Of a DNA stretch of 64,000 bases, positions 35,971 to 45,747 are shown piece by piece. The DNA is from Poriferisphaera corsica. GTDB taxonomy: Bacteria; Planctomycetota; Phycisphaerae; Phycisphaerales; Phycisphaeraceae. The stretch spans positions 2,898,175 through 2,962,174 of the forward strand of contig NZ_CP036425.1 of the NCBI RefSeq assembly GCF_007747445.1, given 5' to 3'. Positions within the stretch are counted from its first letter, which is position 1; each line of letters starts with the position of its first letter. The position numbers were made by a program, and so were the translations under genes. The notes beneath the pieces are model-generated. The model searched no databases, was not told the DNA's origin, and worked only from the letters and a program-made list of their open reading frames with translations.

Positions 35971-37035
35971 ATGGCAGAATTAATGAACGCATTAGTTAAA
36001 CGAAAGTCAGAACGTGGCCTGTGGCTGGAACAGGTGCCAGTTCCTAAGATTGGGCCAACTGAGGTTCTGATACGTGTGGACCGTACAGGAATCTGTGGTA
36101 CGGATCTGCACATCTATAACTGGGATCGTTGGGCTCAGCAGACAATCCCCGTGCCGATGGTTGTGGGGCATGAGTTTGTGGGTGAGATTATCGAAGTTGG
36201 AAGTATGGTCAGTGATTTCCATGCTGGGCACATTGTCTCCGGTGAAGGACATGTAGTTTGCGGGCATTGTCGTAATTGCATGGCAGGCAGACGGCATTTG
36301 TGTGCTGAAACCAAAGGGATCGGTGTCAATCGACCTGGCGCATTCGCTGAGTATATTGCGTTGCCACAGACAAATGTCTGGTTGCATGAGCATGGGCTTG
36401 GGCGTGACACGAAATCAATATTTGACCCTTTAGGGAATGCTGTCCATACCGCCCTATCTTTCGATGTATTAGGGGAAGATGTATTAATTACTGGAGCTGG
36501 ACCGATTGGATGCATGGCATGTGCGGTCGTGAAGCATGCAGGCGCAAGGTATATCATTGTCACCGATGTGAATGAGTATCGACTTGAACTTGCCCAAAAA
36601 ATGGGAGCAACCTGCACGGTCAACCCAAAGCATGAATCTCTTGATGACATACGAGAAAAGCTAAACATGCGAGAAGGTTTTGATGTCGGGCTAGAAATGT
36701 CAGGCAATCCAAATGCTTTCAGGCAAATGCTTGCACAAATGTGCCACGGCGGAAAGATCGCGATGTTAGGCATCCCGTCTGAGGATATCTCAATCGATTG
36801 GAATCAGGTCGTATTCAATATGATCACGATCAAAGGTATTTATGGACGGGAAATGTATGAAACTTGGTACAAAATGACCGTGATGATTCAGAGTGGCTTG
36901 GACATCTCGCCCGTCATCACGCACCGATTTGATTACACGAACTTTGAAAAAGGTTTTGAGGTTATGAATACCGGCCAATGCGGCAAGGTCATTTTATACT
37001 GGAACCAAGACAATAAACCTCCAAACATTGACTAA
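35971..37035 (+). CDS. tdh: L-threonine 3-dehydrogenase
   Basis: It oxidises L-threonine to 2-amino-3-ketobutyrate with NAD. The 354-residue zinc-dependent medium-chain dehydrogenase matches the E. coli enzyme closely. It has catalytic zinc ligands in [14 protein letters not shown] (C42) and GHE (67-68), structural zinc cysteines in [15 protein letters not shown], and [27 protein letters not shown] and [12 protein letters not shown]. Starts at GTG 35959, ATG 35971 and ATG 35983 are all in frame; 35971 has GGTG at a usable distance, while 35983 gives the E. coli-like N-terminus. kbl follows after 22 bases, completing the two-step pathway to glycine and acetyl-CoA. Confidence 0.95.
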   Translation: MAELMNALVKRKSERGLWLEQVPVPKIGPTEVLIRVDRTGICGTDLHIYNWDRWAQQTIPVPMVVGHEFVGEIIEVGSMVSDFHAGHIVSGEGHVVCGHCRNCMAGRRHLCAETKGIGVNRPGAFAEYIALPQTNVWLHEHGLGRDTKSIFDPLGNAVHTALSFDVLGEDVLITGAGPIGCMACAVVKHAGARYIIVTDVNEYRLELAQKMGATCTVNPKHESLDDIREKLNMREGFDVGLEMSGNPNAFRQMLAQMCHGGKIAMLGIPSEDISIDWNQVVFNMITIKGIYGREMYETWYKMTVMIQSGLDISPVITHRFDYTNFEKGFEVMNTGQCGKVILYWNQDNKPPNID

Positions 37036-37057
37036 CACAACATCAAATGAGGTGCAC

Positions 37058-38257
37058 ATGTACGGTCAATTTAGACAGCATTTAAGCGATGAACTTACTG
37101 CGATAGATAAAGCCGGGTTGTATAAACATGAACGCTTTATTAGTTCTCCCCAGCAAGCTCATGTTGGTGTATACCGACCGGAGGATAAAAACGGTAGTAA
37201 GCCCGTTCTAAATTTATGTGCCAACAACTACCTCGGTCTGGCGAATCATCCAGATATTATCTCAGCAGCAGAACGTGCGATGCGTCAGTGGGGCTATGGT
37301 TTAGCATCGGTTCGATTTATCTGCGGCACACAAACAATACACAAACAACTTGAAGAAAAACTAAGCCATTTTCTAGGAACTGAAGACACGATTCTTTACT
37401 CATCGTGCTTTGATGCAAACGGCGGATTATTTGAAACTATACTTTCTGAGCAAGATGCGATCATTTCAGATCAACTCAACCATGCCTCCATCATTGATGG
37501 CATACGCCTCTGCAAAGCCAAGCGATATCGTTACACCAATAATGACATGAATGATCTTGAAGCGAAATTAAAGCAAGCTGATGAAGCTGGTGTCCGCTAT
37601 AAGTTGATCACAACTGATGGTGTATTCTCAATGGATGGATACATCGCACAACTAGATAAAGTTTGCGATCTAGCTGAACAATACAAGGCACTTGTCCATT
37701 TCGATGACTGTCATGCGACAGGCTTTCTCGGAAAAACGGGACGAGGAACACATGAATTTCGCGGCGTGATGGATCGAATAGATCTCACAACTGGCACCTT
37801 AGGCAAAGCAGTTGGCGGCGCGTCAGGCGGTTACACTTCTGGCAAGAAAGAGATTGTCGAGTTGCTACGGCAACGGTCACGTCCTTATCTTTTTTCAAAT
37901 TCACTCGCCCCCGCGATTGTGGGCGCAACACTCAAATCTCTCGAAATCATGGAATCAACAACTGAACTCCGGGACAAGCTGGAAAGCAACACAAAACTAT
38001 TCCGAGAGGGAATGAGCGAGGCAGGTTACGATATCTTGCCAGGCGAACACCCAATCACGCCGATTATGATTGGTGACGCAAAAAAAGCGGCATCTCTAGC
38101 CGATCAAATGCTCAAGCGTGGAATTTACGTGATCGCTTTCAGTTATCCTGTGGTACCTGAAAATATGGCTCGGATTCGCGTTCAAGTATCTGCTGCTCAC
38201 ACTGAGGAAGATTTGAAATTCGCAATTGATCAGTTTTCTGAAGCTCAAAAAACATAG
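37058..38257 (+). CDS. kbl: Glycine C-acetyltransferase (2-amino-3-ketobutyrate CoA ligase)
   Basis: It cleaves 2-amino-3-ketobutyrate with CoA into glycine and acetyl-CoA. The 399-residue fold-type-I PLP enzyme (E. coli 398) has [52 protein letters not shown] and the Schiff-base lysine in [14 protein letters not shown]. The C-terminal [20 protein letters not shown] fits as well. The frame opens at a TTG at 37028 overlapping tdh, but the ATG at 37058, preceded by GAGGTG, starts [13 protein letters not shown] like the family. It is co-transcribed with tdh. Confidence 0.96.
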   Translation: MYGQFRQHLSDELTAIDKAGLYKHERFISSPQQAHVGVYRPEDKNGSKPVLNLCANNYLGLANHPDIISAAERAMRQWGYGLASVRFICGTQTIHKQLEEKLSHFLGTEDTILYSSCFDANGGLFETILSEQDAIISDQLNHASIIDGIRLCKAKRYRYTNNDMNDLEAKLKQADEAGVRYKLITTDGVFSMDGYIAQLDKVCDLAEQYKALVHFDDCHATGFLGKTGRGTHEFRGVMDRIDLTTGTLGKAVGGASGGYTSGKKEIVELLRQRSRPYLFSNSLAPAIVGATLKSLEIMESTTELRDKLESNTKLFREGMSEAGYDILPGEHPITPIMIGDAKKAASLADQMLKRGIYVIAFSYPVVPENMARIRVQVSAAHTEEDLKFAIDQFSEAQKT

Positions 38258-38326
38258 AAAAATGCAATGAATCTAATCACTCTTCACCTATTCATCACCA
38301 CAACACATCCGTGATACAATGCGTTC

Positions 38327-39484
38327 ATGTCCGATTTATTACCGATTTTCGCGCCCTATAGCGGCTGGTTAATTCTGCTACTCCTGCTAATGATCGGAAT
38401 TTGCATTGCTGCATATGGCCTACTTCGTGACCGGCGCAAGCCATACCCAAGATGCCCAAAATGTCGCTACAACCTTACAGGTTTTCAAAATTCATCTAAC
38501 GATCAATGCCCTGAATGCGGCGAAGTAATTCATACACAAGCTAATCTATACTCATGCAACCGCTCATACCGTTTGATCATCTTGGGCTTGCTATTTGCTT
38601 TCGCATTACCAATCTTTATTGTACAGCGTAGAGTTAGACAATATGGATGGATCTATTATACGTATGTCGGACCGCTTTATTATCTACTGCCTGATGTAGT
38701 GATTGCTGAAAAAGAAATCAATGGTTTCAAAATTATTGAAACGGCAGATCGAAGAGCATATTACACATCTCGAAATGACATCACCCATCTTACGATTGCA
38801 ACTGAAAACGATATTGTCATACAAAAAGATGGATTTCGCTGGCAATACGATATTGATGGCCGCAGTCAGAGTAATCGTGAAATCATCGGACAAGACATTA
38901 CAGGTAACAACTATCCAAATATCGTTTTTTTCGAATGGACCGGCGGTGCACATTGTTGCTATCCAACGACCATTCTAGAACAGCGTGAGGATCAAACTGT
39001 CGTGCTATTCGACGACGATCTGGGGAATTCTTCCATACAAATACTTGATTTGAATAATGATGGCATACAGGAGCTCATTGTTCGTGATCAGATTTTCGCG
39101 TACTGGAAAACATCCTATGCCGGCTCACCCTTACCTCAAGTCATCTATCAATTCGATGGCGACCAATACGTAACCGCTGCCAATCTGATGCTCCAACCTC
39201 CACGAACAGACAAACAGCAAATTGAGATTGCGACGCGCATCAATCAATCGATGCAGAGCAATACTTACCTAGATGCTTACTACTCATATATTCTCACGCC
39301 ATTTACAGACCTCGTTTACTCCGGCAATGCTAGCCAAGCATTTGAGCTTCTGGATTCAACTTGGCCTGAAAACGTCAATACCATATCTAAAGACCAGTTT
39401 ATCTCTGAATTTAAAGCACAAATACGCAAATCTCCCCATTACCAGGTGATCTGCCAGCTTAACGGGGATATATTTGAGGACTGA
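38327..39484 (+). CDS. Membrane protein with zinc ribbon and FG-GAP-like region
   Basis: The function is unknown. The 385-residue protein has a first transmembrane helix at about 12-33. A planctomycete-type zinc ribbon follows, with C43, C46, C61 and C64 (RCPKCRYNLTGF, QCPECGEVI), and a second helix at about 82-100. The long outer region includes FFEWTGGAHCCYPTTILEQR and IQILDLNNDGIQELIVRD; the latter resembles an FG-GAP/VCBS calcium-binding turn (DxNxDG). The last 70 residues are helical. It starts 69 bases after kbl, but a functional link is not implied. Confidence 0.7.
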   Translation: MSDLLPIFAPYSGWLILLLLLMIGICIAAYGLLRDRRKPYPRCPKCRYNLTGFQNSSNDQCPECGEVIHTQANLYSCNRSYRLIILGLLFAFALPIFIVQRRVRQYGWIYYTYVGPLYYLLPDVVIAEKEINGFKIIETADRRAYYTSRNDITHLTIATENDIVIQKDGFRWQYDIDGRSQSNREIIGQDITGNNYPNIVFFEWTGGAHCCYPTTILEQREDQTVVLFDDDLGNSSIQILDLNNDGIQELIVRDQIFAYWKTSYAGSPLPQVIYQFDGDQYVTAANLMLQPPRTDKQQIEIATRINQSMQSNTYLDAYYSYILTPFTDLVYSGNASQAFELLDSTWPENVNTISKDQFISEFKAQIRKSPHYQVICQLNGDIFED

Positions 39485-39596
39485 GCAAATATCACCATAA
39501 TGGGTAATCTGGGAGTGTGTGTGGCCCCTCCCCTTGCAGGCTTGCATTGCACCCTGCATCATCGATGAATCAAAAATACTAGCTGGAGACAGTCAT

Positions 39597-40841
39597 ATGA
39601 CCGCAACCACAGGCGAGCGCATCACGCTAACCGATGGCAAGCTCAACGTACCCAACCAACCTGTTATCCCTTTTATTGAAGGTGATGGCACAGGCCCTGA
39701 CATCTGGGAAGCCTCGCAAGCTGTCTTCGATGCTGCGGTTGAAAAAGCCTACAAGGGTGAAAAGAAAATTGCATGGATGGAAGTCCTCGCAGGTGAAAAA
39801 GCTTTCAACCAAACCAGTGATTGGCTGCCCAAACAAACCTTAGAGGCGTTTGACACATTCCTCGTTGGCATTAAAGGTCCACTCACCACACCAGTCGGTG
39901 GCGGCATTCGTTCACTTAATGTGGCATTGCGTCAGATCCTCGATCTCTACGTCTGCCTCCGACCTGTTCGCTACTTCGATGGCGTTCCCTCACCGGTCAA
40001 ACAGCCAGAGCTCACCGATATGGTAATCTTCCGTGAAAACTCGGAAGATATTTATGCTGGCATCGAGTTCGAAGATGGCTCCGATGATTGCCAAAAATTC
40101 AAAAAACTTTTCGCAGATGCTTTCCCAGACAAAGCATCAAAAATCCGCTTCCCTGAAACAACCGGCATCGGTATCAAACCGATCTCTAAAGACGGTACAT
40201 ATCGCCTCGTCCGCGCAGCGATCCAATACGCTATCGATAACGATAAAGATTCCGTCACGCTCGTCCACAAAGGTAACATCATGAAGTTTACCGAAGGTGC
40301 ATTCCGTGACTGGGGCTACCAGATCGCTCAGGAAGAATTTGGCGCAAAGGAACTTGATGGTGGTCCATGGTGTACTTTCAAAAACCCCAACACCGGCACG
40401 ACGATCACGATCAAGGATGTCATTGCTGATGCTTTCCTCCAGCAGATCCTCACCCGTCCTGCAGAATACTCTGTGATCGCAACAATGAACCTCAACGGTG
40501 ACTACATCTCTGATGCACTAGCAGCATGCGTTGGCGGCATCGGCATCGCGCCTGGCGGCAACATTAACTATGATTCAGGCCACGCCATCTTCGAGGCAAC
40601 TCACGGCACAGCCCCAAAATACGCGAACCAAGACAAAGTCAATCCTGGCTCTGTCATCCTTTCAGGCGAAATGATGCTGCGTTTCCTTGGTTGGACCGAA
40701 GCCGCTGACTTGATCATCAAGGGCATGAACGGTGCCATCGGCGCCAAGACTGTCACCTACGACTTCGAACGCCTCATGGACGGTGCGAAGCTGTTGAAAT
40801 GCTCTGAATTTGGTCAAGCCATCATCAAGCACATGGGTTAA
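39597..40841 (+). CDS. icd: Isocitrate dehydrogenase (NADP-dependent)
   Basis: A TCA-cycle enzyme that converts isocitrate to 2-oxoglutarate and CO2. The 414-residue protein matches the E. coli-type homodimer (416). It has [17 protein letters not shown], the substrate and phosphorylation loop [13 protein letters not shown] (S106 equals E. coli S113), [35 protein letters not shown] and the cofactor region [20 protein letters not shown]. The frame is open from 39519, but GGAGA upstream of the ATG at 39597 and the family N-terminus set the start. No AceK-like kinase gene is nearby. A strong terminator follows. Confidence 0.95.
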   Translation: MTATTGERITLTDGKLNVPNQPVIPFIEGDGTGPDIWEASQAVFDAAVEKAYKGEKKIAWMEVLAGEKAFNQTSDWLPKQTLEAFDTFLVGIKGPLTTPVGGGIRSLNVALRQILDLYVCLRPVRYFDGVPSPVKQPELTDMVIFRENSEDIYAGIEFEDGSDDCQKFKKLFADAFPDKASKIRFPETTGIGIKPISKDGTYRLVRAAIQYAIDNDKDSVTLVHKGNIMKFTEGAFRDWGYQIAQEEFGAKELDGGPWCTFKNPNTGTTITIKDVIADAFLQQILTRPAEYSVIATMNLNGDYISDALAACVGGIGIAPGGNINYDSGHAIFEATHGTAPKYANQDKVNPGSVILSGEMMLRFLGWTEAADLIIKGMNGAIGAKTVTYDFERLMDGAKLLKCSEFGQAIIKHMG

Positions 40842-40871
40842 TCATCCCGATAATATCCAACGAAATACTTC

Positions 40872-40896
40872 AGCCGCTCTCTACGAGCGGCTTTTT
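40872..40896 (+). terminator. Terminator of icd
   Basis: AGCCGCTC (40872-40879) pairs with GAGCGGCT (40885-40892) around a 5-base loop and is followed by TTTT. Confidence 0.92.
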
Positions 40897-41042
40897 CTTT
40901 CCCTCACACATCCAAATACATAAACATCCTCAGTAACCCTACCCCGTATCCATATGGCAATCACCCACAAGCTTTTCCCGAATGTTTAGTCGATGATCTA
41001 CTCATATCAACGATCTGCTCAACAAACACAAAGGAGCAAACC

Positions 41043-41582
41043 ATGTGGAAAGGTTACCTGATTCTAACTCATGCATTGAGCCGCTCTGGTATTGGCGCTC
41101 TACTTGTCAGACTCATGGTTGGCTTTGTCTTCTTTTATCACGGCTCGCAAAAACTTTTTGGTTGGTTTGACGGCCCGGGAATCGACAATGCAAAAATGTT
41201 CTTTACTGAGTTGCAAATCCCTATGCCTCACATCACTGTTTGGGTCGCATCTATCACCGAATTCTCCAGTGGAATCCTTCTCGCCCTTGGCTTCTTGACT
41301 CGACCCGCATCATTTCTCTTGGCATTCTTAATGTTCGTCGCTGCATATGTCGTGCATAGCGGCAACGGTTTTGATTTTTCAAACAATGGATACGAATATC
41401 AAGCAGTTCTGATGATCGTCGCGATAGGCTTTGTGTTCAGCGGCCCCGGCAATATCAGTGTTGATCGAATTTTCTGCCTATGCTGTAAGAAAAACTGTGA
41501 TGACAACATGTGCCCAGCCGACAAATGCGACAAACAATCGCAAGATCCCACATCCGAGGACGGCACCAACCCCACCGAATAA
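41043..41582 (+). CDS. DoxX family membrane protein with Cys-rich tail
   Basis: The 179-residue protein has four transmembrane helices. The DoxX signature is LLVRLMVGFVFFYHGSQKLF (about 20-39), followed by GWFDGPGI, and later VWVASITEFSSGILLALG with FLTRPASFLLAFLMFVAAY. DoxX proteins are loosely tied to redox or thiol-stress defence and quinone-linked oxidoreductases. Unusually, the C-terminal 35 residues carry six cysteines (CLCCKKNCDDNMCPADKC), which could bind metal or form disulfides. AAAGGAG at 41031-41037, 5 bases before the ATG, gives a clear start. It is a single-gene transcript ended by the hairpin at 41608. Confidence 0.85.
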   Translation: MWKGYLILTHALSRSGIGALLVRLMVGFVFFYHGSQKLFGWFDGPGIDNAKMFFTELQIPMPHITVWVASITEFSSGILLALGFLTRPASFLLAFLMFVAAYVVHSGNGFDFSNNGYEYQAVLMIVAIGFVFSGPGNISVDRIFCLCCKKNCDDNMCPADKCDKQSQDPTSEDGTNPTE

Positions 41583-41607
41583 AACAACACAAATCATGAA
41601 TCATCTC

Positions 41608-41632
41608 AAGCCTGCACTCAAGCAGGCTTTTT
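41608..41632 (+). terminator. Terminator of the DoxX gene
   Basis: AAGCCTGC (41608-41615) pairs with GCAGGCTT (41622-41629) around a 6-base loop and is followed by TTT. Confidence 0.88.
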
Positions 41633-41659
41633 CTATGCCGCAATTTTCGATTAGAATAC

Positions 41660-42391
41660 ATGCATCGCCATATACTAGGGAGCATCGTGAAGTATCAACA
41701 ACAAATCGAACTCGAAGATATTCTTGAAACAACCTTTCAGGACATGAAGCTTTCCAACAGTGAGTCTGATGCAATACGTCAGATCGTTGACGACATACAA
41801 GCCGATCACCAAGCGCTTGCGTTCATGCGCAATAAAGCATTCGGTATCGCTCGCAAGCATATAAACTCAAACCCAACTCAAGTCATAGATTGGCTCGAAC
41901 GCCTAGACAAAATAATTGATAACGCAACGCGTCATCCCGCACAACCTTCGTCATCAAAGCAACCGGTCACAACATTCTCACCCGGAACATCATGCCTGCA
42001 ATTAATCAATCAAACGCTCGCCGAGGCTCGCATAGCCATCGACATCTGCGTCTTCACCATCACTGACAATCACATCACACAACAGCTTATCGATCTTCAC
42101 AAACGAGGCATCCCCATTCGCATTATTTCTGATGATGATAAATCAACAGATGATGGTTCCGACATCTACCAGCTAAAACGCATGGGGATCCCAACCCGTA
42201 CCGACCACACCTCAAACCACATGCACCATAAATTCGCGATCATCGATCATAAAACACTTCTCACCGGATCATATAACTGGACCCGTGGCGCTCGCCATAA
42301 TCATGAGAATATACTCCGCATTCATGACTCATCGATCATCAAAGCATACTCACAAACTTTCGATCATTTATGGAATGAGTTCGACATTTAG
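41660..42391 (+). CDS. Phospholipase D-like nuclease (single HKD motif)
   Basis: The 243-residue protein has a helical N-terminal region (about 1-105) of unknown role and a C-terminal PLDc_2 domain. The HKD motif is H189-x-K191-x4-D196 in MHHKFAIIDHK, followed by LLTGSYNWTRGARHNHENIL. IDICVFTITDNHITQQLIDL is the usual first strand of the fold. A single HKD implies dimerisation, as in Nuc-type endonucleases and PLD6, so a nuclease is likelier than a lipase. An SD-like AGGGAG precedes a GTG at 41687, which would remove nine residues and is an alternative start. The neighbour 9 bases downstream may be co-transcribed. Confidence 0.83.
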   Translation: MHRHILGSIVKYQQQIELEDILETTFQDMKLSNSESDAIRQIVDDIQADHQALAFMRNKAFGIARKHINSNPTQVIDWLERLDKIIDNATRHPAQPSSSKQPVTTFSPGTSCLQLINQTLAEARIAIDICVFTITDNHITQQLIDLHKRGIPIRIISDDDKSTDDGSDIYQLKRMGIPTRTDHTSNHMHHKFAIIDHKTLLTGSYNWTRGARHNHENILRIHDSSIIKAYSQTFDHLWNEFDI

Positions 42392-42399
42392 TACTGGAA

Positions 42400-42858
42400 A
42401 TGATGATGCACGACCACACTGAAGAACCTATCGAAAACGACAGCAATAATACTTCTCCAGTTACTCCAACATGCATCAAGTGCATTCAATGTGGCTACGA
42501 TCTCACCGGCGTTGCAATCGGTGGGCAATGTCCTGAATGCGGTGCTTCAGTCAATATCTCATTTCAAGTATCACAAAATACGACATCTGGTTACGCCATC
42601 GCATCACTGATCTTGGGTATCGCATCAATCGCAGGCTGCATGTTTTATGGCATCCCGAGTGTAATCTGCGGACCACTCGCCATCATTTACGCGGGCAAAG
42701 CAAAAGACCAAATCCTTCGTGGTGAACGTATCCCCGCCTCAATGAATATGGCCAACGCTGGGAAAATCTGCGGCATCATTGGCCTATGTATTGGTCTTCT
42801 TGGCTTACTTGCATTCATCGCATTCATCATCATTCAGGTTGTCTTTGTCACGATGTAG
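42400..42858 (+). CDS. Zinc-ribbon DUF4190-like membrane protein
   Basis: The function is unknown. The 152-residue protein has a planctomycete-type zinc ribbon at about 26-50 (CIKCIQCGYDLTG, GQCPECGASV) and two hydrophobic hairpin segments (about 65-95 and 120-150). These fit DUF4190: SGYAIASLILGIASIAGC, then the cytoplasmic AIIYAGKAKDQILRGE, then NAGKICGIIGLCIGLLGLLA. Three consecutive ATG codons begin the frame, so the exact start among them is uncertain. It is probably translated with the PLD-like gene, 9 bases upstream. Confidence 0.8.
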   Translation: MMMHDHTEEPIENDSNNTSPVTPTCIKCIQCGYDLTGVAIGGQCPECGASVNISFQVSQNTTSGYAIASLILGIASIAGCMFYGIPSVICGPLAIIYAGKAKDQILRGERIPASMNMANAGKICGIIGLCIGLLGLLAFIAFIIIQVVFVTM

Positions 42859-42864
42859 CTTAAA

Positions 42865-43413
42865 TCAACTCTCCCCTGCAACCTCATCTTGATAACGCTT
42901 CACACACTCAATAATCTCGCGTGCGGCAGCATCGTTACCTTCCCAGCCCAATGTTTCGACATGATTATCACCTTCCAATTGCTTGTATGTCGCAAAGAAG
43001 TGTTCGACTTCTCTCAAAAAATGAGGTGGCACGCGCCACAAATCACGATAATCCGCGAAAATTGGATCCGTATTCGGAACCGCCAATACTTTAAAATCAT
43101 TGTCTCCCCGGTCCTGCATCCGAAACAAACCTAACGGTCTTGCCTCAATCAAACATCCGGAAAATGTGGGTTCATTAACCATTATCAACACATCAAGCGG
43201 ATCACCATCCTCCGCAAGTGTCTGCGGAATGTAACCATAATCACCTGGATACATCGCTGAGGAATACAGGTATCGATCAAGCTTGATCATGCCTGTTTTT
43301 TTATCCACTTCAAATTTTGATCGCCTCCCTTTCGGGATCTCAACGATCGCATTAATCACTTCAGGTAAGTTTGGCCCTGGTTTTATTTTCGCAAATGCAT
43401 CTGAACTTGGCAT
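42865..43413 (-). CDS. ppa: Inorganic pyrophosphatase (family I)
   Basis: It hydrolyses pyrophosphate released by biosynthesis and so pulls those reactions forward. The 182-residue soluble enzyme has NAIVEIPKGRRSKFEVDKKT, RYLYSSAMYPGDYGYIPQTL and the signature DGDPLDVLIMV, which holds metal-binding aspartates. VPNTDPIFADY and HFFATYKQLEG follow. The length is typical of bacterial family I enzymes. AGGAG 6 bases before the ATG at 43413 sets the start; an in-frame TTG one codon earlier is rejected. It converges with the DUF4190-like gene, with a 6-base gap. Confidence 0.95.
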   Translation of the reverse strand: MPSSDAFAKIKPGPNLPEVINAIVEIPKGRRSKFEVDKKTGMIKLDRYLYSSAMYPGDYGYIPQTLAEDGDPLDVLIMVNEPTFSGCLIEARPLGLFRMQDRGDNDFKVLAVPNTDPIFADYRDLWRVPPHFLREVEHFFATYKQLEGDNHVETLGWEGNDAAAREIIECVKRYQDEVAGES

Positions 43414-43673
43414 CAATATCTCCTCATCAATACTAACTGGCTACACGTCATTGACATCAATCGTGTCTTCTAAACCCGCTTCATAAGCCTGTATATATAC
43501 TAATTCGACCCTCTAACACACAAACCACACACTTAATAAAATAAATCTTCAATCCATAGTTGTATCATTCTTGCCAATCATGCGTCAAACGTCCCCTCGC
43601 CCTCATTACTGGACGCACAACCCCCAAATATCTTTTGTTCAGTGAATAGCTTTTTCTATTAATGATTTTCTCA
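43414..43673. other. Divergent ppa / LOG intergenic region
   Basis: No gene is seen. A TTGACA occurs at about 43452 on the plus strand, but no matching -10 follows. The tract becomes AT-rich towards the promoter at 43674-43702. Confidence 0.35.
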
Positions 43674-43702
43674 TTCACAGTTGCTCTAATCACTGTTAAA
43701 AT
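43674..43702 (+). promoter_or_regulatory. Probable sigma-70 promoter of the LOG gene
   Basis: TTCACA (43674-43679), a 17-base spacer and TAAAAT (43697-43702). Both hexamers match consensus at five of six positions. The expected start near 43709 gives a 5' leader of about 42 bases. Confidence 0.6.
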
Positions 43703-43750
43703 ATTCCGTTAAAAATATAGAAAAGAAAAACATGTAATAGGAAAAGGCAT

Positions 43751-44806
43751 ATGGCCACAGAATCAAAAAAACAAAATCTCGATACAGAACTATTCCAACT
43801 CCTCGGACAAGCCGTCGAGCAGACAGGCACCTCCCCAGATAGCTCAAAAGGCAAACGCATCAGAGAAATGATGCACACAGCTTGTAAACTCTCACGTGAT
43901 CACGCGGATCTAGGCGAGCTAAAACTTCTCTCCCAATCACTCAAAGAAATGAGATACGCCCTAAAAGTTTTCCGCCAATATCCCGGCCACCGAATCTCTA
44001 TCTTCGGCTCTGCGCGTACGCCTGAAGATCACCCCGACTATATCGCTTGTGTCAACTTCTCCAAGGCACTTGCCGAATCTGGATGGATGGTGATCACCGG
44101 AGCAGGCGATGGCATCATGCGCGCGGGACACGGCGGAGCAGGCACTGAAAAATCCTTTGGTGTCTCAATCTCACTCCCCTTCGAAGCAACTGCAAACGAC
44201 ATCATCCAGGGCGACCCGAAACTCATCAACTTTCGCTACTTCTTCACACGCAAACTCATGTTCATGTGGCACTCACATGCTATCGCACTCTTCCCCGGCG
44301 GATTCGGCACACAAGACGAAGGCTTCGAAGCTCTCACTCTCATCCAGACAGGGAAAGCTCCCATTCTCCCTATCGTCTGCATAGACGCACCCGGCGGCGA
44401 CTACTGGCACCACTGGGACAACTACATGACCCACTCACTACTCGACTACGGTTGGATTAGCCCTGAAGATAAAAACCTCTACTTTATCACAGACGATCAT
44501 CTGAAAGCCGTCGAACACATCCAACACTTTTATCGCAACTATCACTCACAACGCTTTGTCTTCGACACCATGGTAATCCGCATCAAACGCCGCATCACTG
44601 ACAAGCAACTCCAAGAACTCAACACCGAATTCGCATGTCTCGTCAAATCAGGCAACATCGAACAAGGCCCTGCCCTACGACAGGAACGCGATCACACTGA
44701 ACTGCCTCGAATTTATTTCGAATCTCATAAAAACCAATACGGCACACTCCGCAGATTAATCAACAAACTCAATGATTTTGATGTCATCAACAACCCCGCC
44801 GTTTAA
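43751..44806 (+). CDS. LOG family protein (TIGR00730-like)
   Basis: The 351-residue Rossmann-fold protein may release cytokinin-like bases from nucleotide monophosphates or act as a more general nucleotide phosphoribohydrolase. The signature is LFPGGFGTQDEGFEALTLIQ (about 180-199), with the catalytic PGGxGT...E. RISIFGSARTPEDHPDY and MVITGAGDGIMRAGHGGAG are the typical N-terminal strand and glycine loop. About 75 N-terminal and 110 C-terminal residues extend beyond the 190-residue core, as in longer bacterial paralogues. AGGAAAAGG precedes the ATG. Confidence 0.9.
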   Translation: MATESKKQNLDTELFQLLGQAVEQTGTSPDSSKGKRIREMMHTACKLSRDHADLGELKLLSQSLKEMRYALKVFRQYPGHRISIFGSARTPEDHPDYIACVNFSKALAESGWMVITGAGDGIMRAGHGGAGTEKSFGVSISLPFEATANDIIQGDPKLINFRYFFTRKLMFMWHSHAIALFPGGFGTQDEGFEALTLIQTGKAPILPIVCIDAPGGDYWHHWDNYMTHSLLDYGWISPEDKNLYFITDDHLKAVEHIQHFYRNYHSQRFVFDTMVIRIKRRITDKQLQELNTEFACLVKSGNIEQGPALRQERDHTELPRIYFESHKNQYGTLRRLINKLNDFDVINNPAV

Positions 44807-44831
44807 TCTTAGCCAACGAGTCAACACTCAA

Positions 44832-44867
44832 ATAAACACCAACATTTACTGTTGGTGTTTATTTTTT
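44832..44867. terminator. Shared bidirectional terminator, LOG gene and methyltransferase
   Basis: ATAAACACCAAC (44832-44843) pairs perfectly with GTTGGTGTTTAT (44851-44862) around 7 bases; T runs follow on the plus strand. The right arm overlaps the stop codon of the minus-strand methyltransferase gene, so one hairpin can serve both convergent genes. Confidence 0.85.
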
Positions 44868-45668
44868 ATCTCTTAATTCATACATCAATATGCCCGCAGC
44901 AACTCCCACATTCAACGAATCCGCATTCTCATCAATCGGCACTATGACCATCTCATCGCATAAACCCCTCACCTCATCCGACAAACCGTTCGGCTCATTC
45001 CCCATAACCAATACGATTCCTTTTTGATTAACACGCCCCTCAAATCGTGCAACATCAATGGCTCGGCCACTCACATCTGCACCTAAAACCACATGTCCCT
45101 TTTGCTTTATACGTTTTATATCCTTCAAAAAATTCGTAGATCTTACAACTGGCAAACCAAACACATTCCCCATTGACACGCGAATCACCCGTCTAGCATA
45201 TGCACTCACACCCTTTCCTCCCAAAAGCACACCACCCACTCCCATTGCCTTCGCTGTTCTTATCATCACACCCAAGTTTTCTTCATTTTCGACATGTTCA
45301 CACACCAGTAAAAATTCTTTCTCACCTAGATCATCAAAATCATATGGTCTCACAACACTTCCATAAGCCATACACCCACGACTAAACCGATACCCCATCA
45401 TCCCCTCAAACACTTCCTGACTAGCCGTGTACAAATTAACATGACTCAATCCCTGAAGAATATCACGACACCGATCTTCCCATCCCTGTTCACATAAAAC
45501 ACAATCCACCTGATATCGCTCATGCTCGCGCGCCCATCTAACCAATCGCTGCACTGGCTCCCAACCCTCAACCACAAAGCGAGTATCATCATTCTCACCA
45601 CGCCGCACGACATACCTAAACTGTTCCAACCGCTTATCATTTACCGAATTGATCGTCTCTATATCCAT
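44859..45668 (-). CDS. TrmH/SpoU-family RNA 2'-O-methyltransferase
   Basis: It transfers a methyl group to a ribose 2'-OH in tRNA or rRNA. The 269-residue protein has a substrate-binding N-terminal domain (RFVVEGWEPVQRLV). The SPOUT trefoil-knot motifs follow: 1, ENEENLGVMIRTAKAMGVGG (about 130-149); 2, IVLVMGNEPNGLSDEV; 3, VPIDENADSLNVGVAAGILM. The usual IPM of motif 3 reads VPI-DEN here. The ATG at 45668 begins MDIETINSVND. It is too generic to name the target nucleotide. Confidence 0.88.
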   Translation of the reverse strand: MDIETINSVNDKRLEQFRYVVRRGENDDTRFVVEGWEPVQRLVRWAREHERYQVDCVLCEQGWEDRCRDILQGLSHVNLYTASQEVFEGMMGYRFSRGCMAYGSVVRPYDFDDLGEKEFLLVCEHVENEENLGVMIRTAKAMGVGGVLLGGKGVSAYARRVIRVSMGNVFGLPVVRSTNFLKDIKRIKQKGHVVLGADVSGRAIDVARFEGRVNQKGIVLVMGNEPNGLSDEVRGLCDEMVIVPIDENADSLNVGVAAGILMYELRDKK

Positions 45669-45693
45669 CTCAATATCATACCCATACCAATGA

Positions 45694-45726
45694 ATATAAA
45701 AAACGTCCGCAAAAAGCAGACGTTTT
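45694..45726 (-). terminator. Terminator of smc
   Basis: AAAACGTC (45700-45707) pairs with GACGTTTT (45719-45726). The stem extends by GC/GC after one mismatch, with an AAAAA loop, and TTTTTTAT follows on the minus strand. It sits 21 bases after the smc stop. Confidence 0.88.
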
Positions 45727-45747
45727 AATAGTTCAATTCAGTGATAA

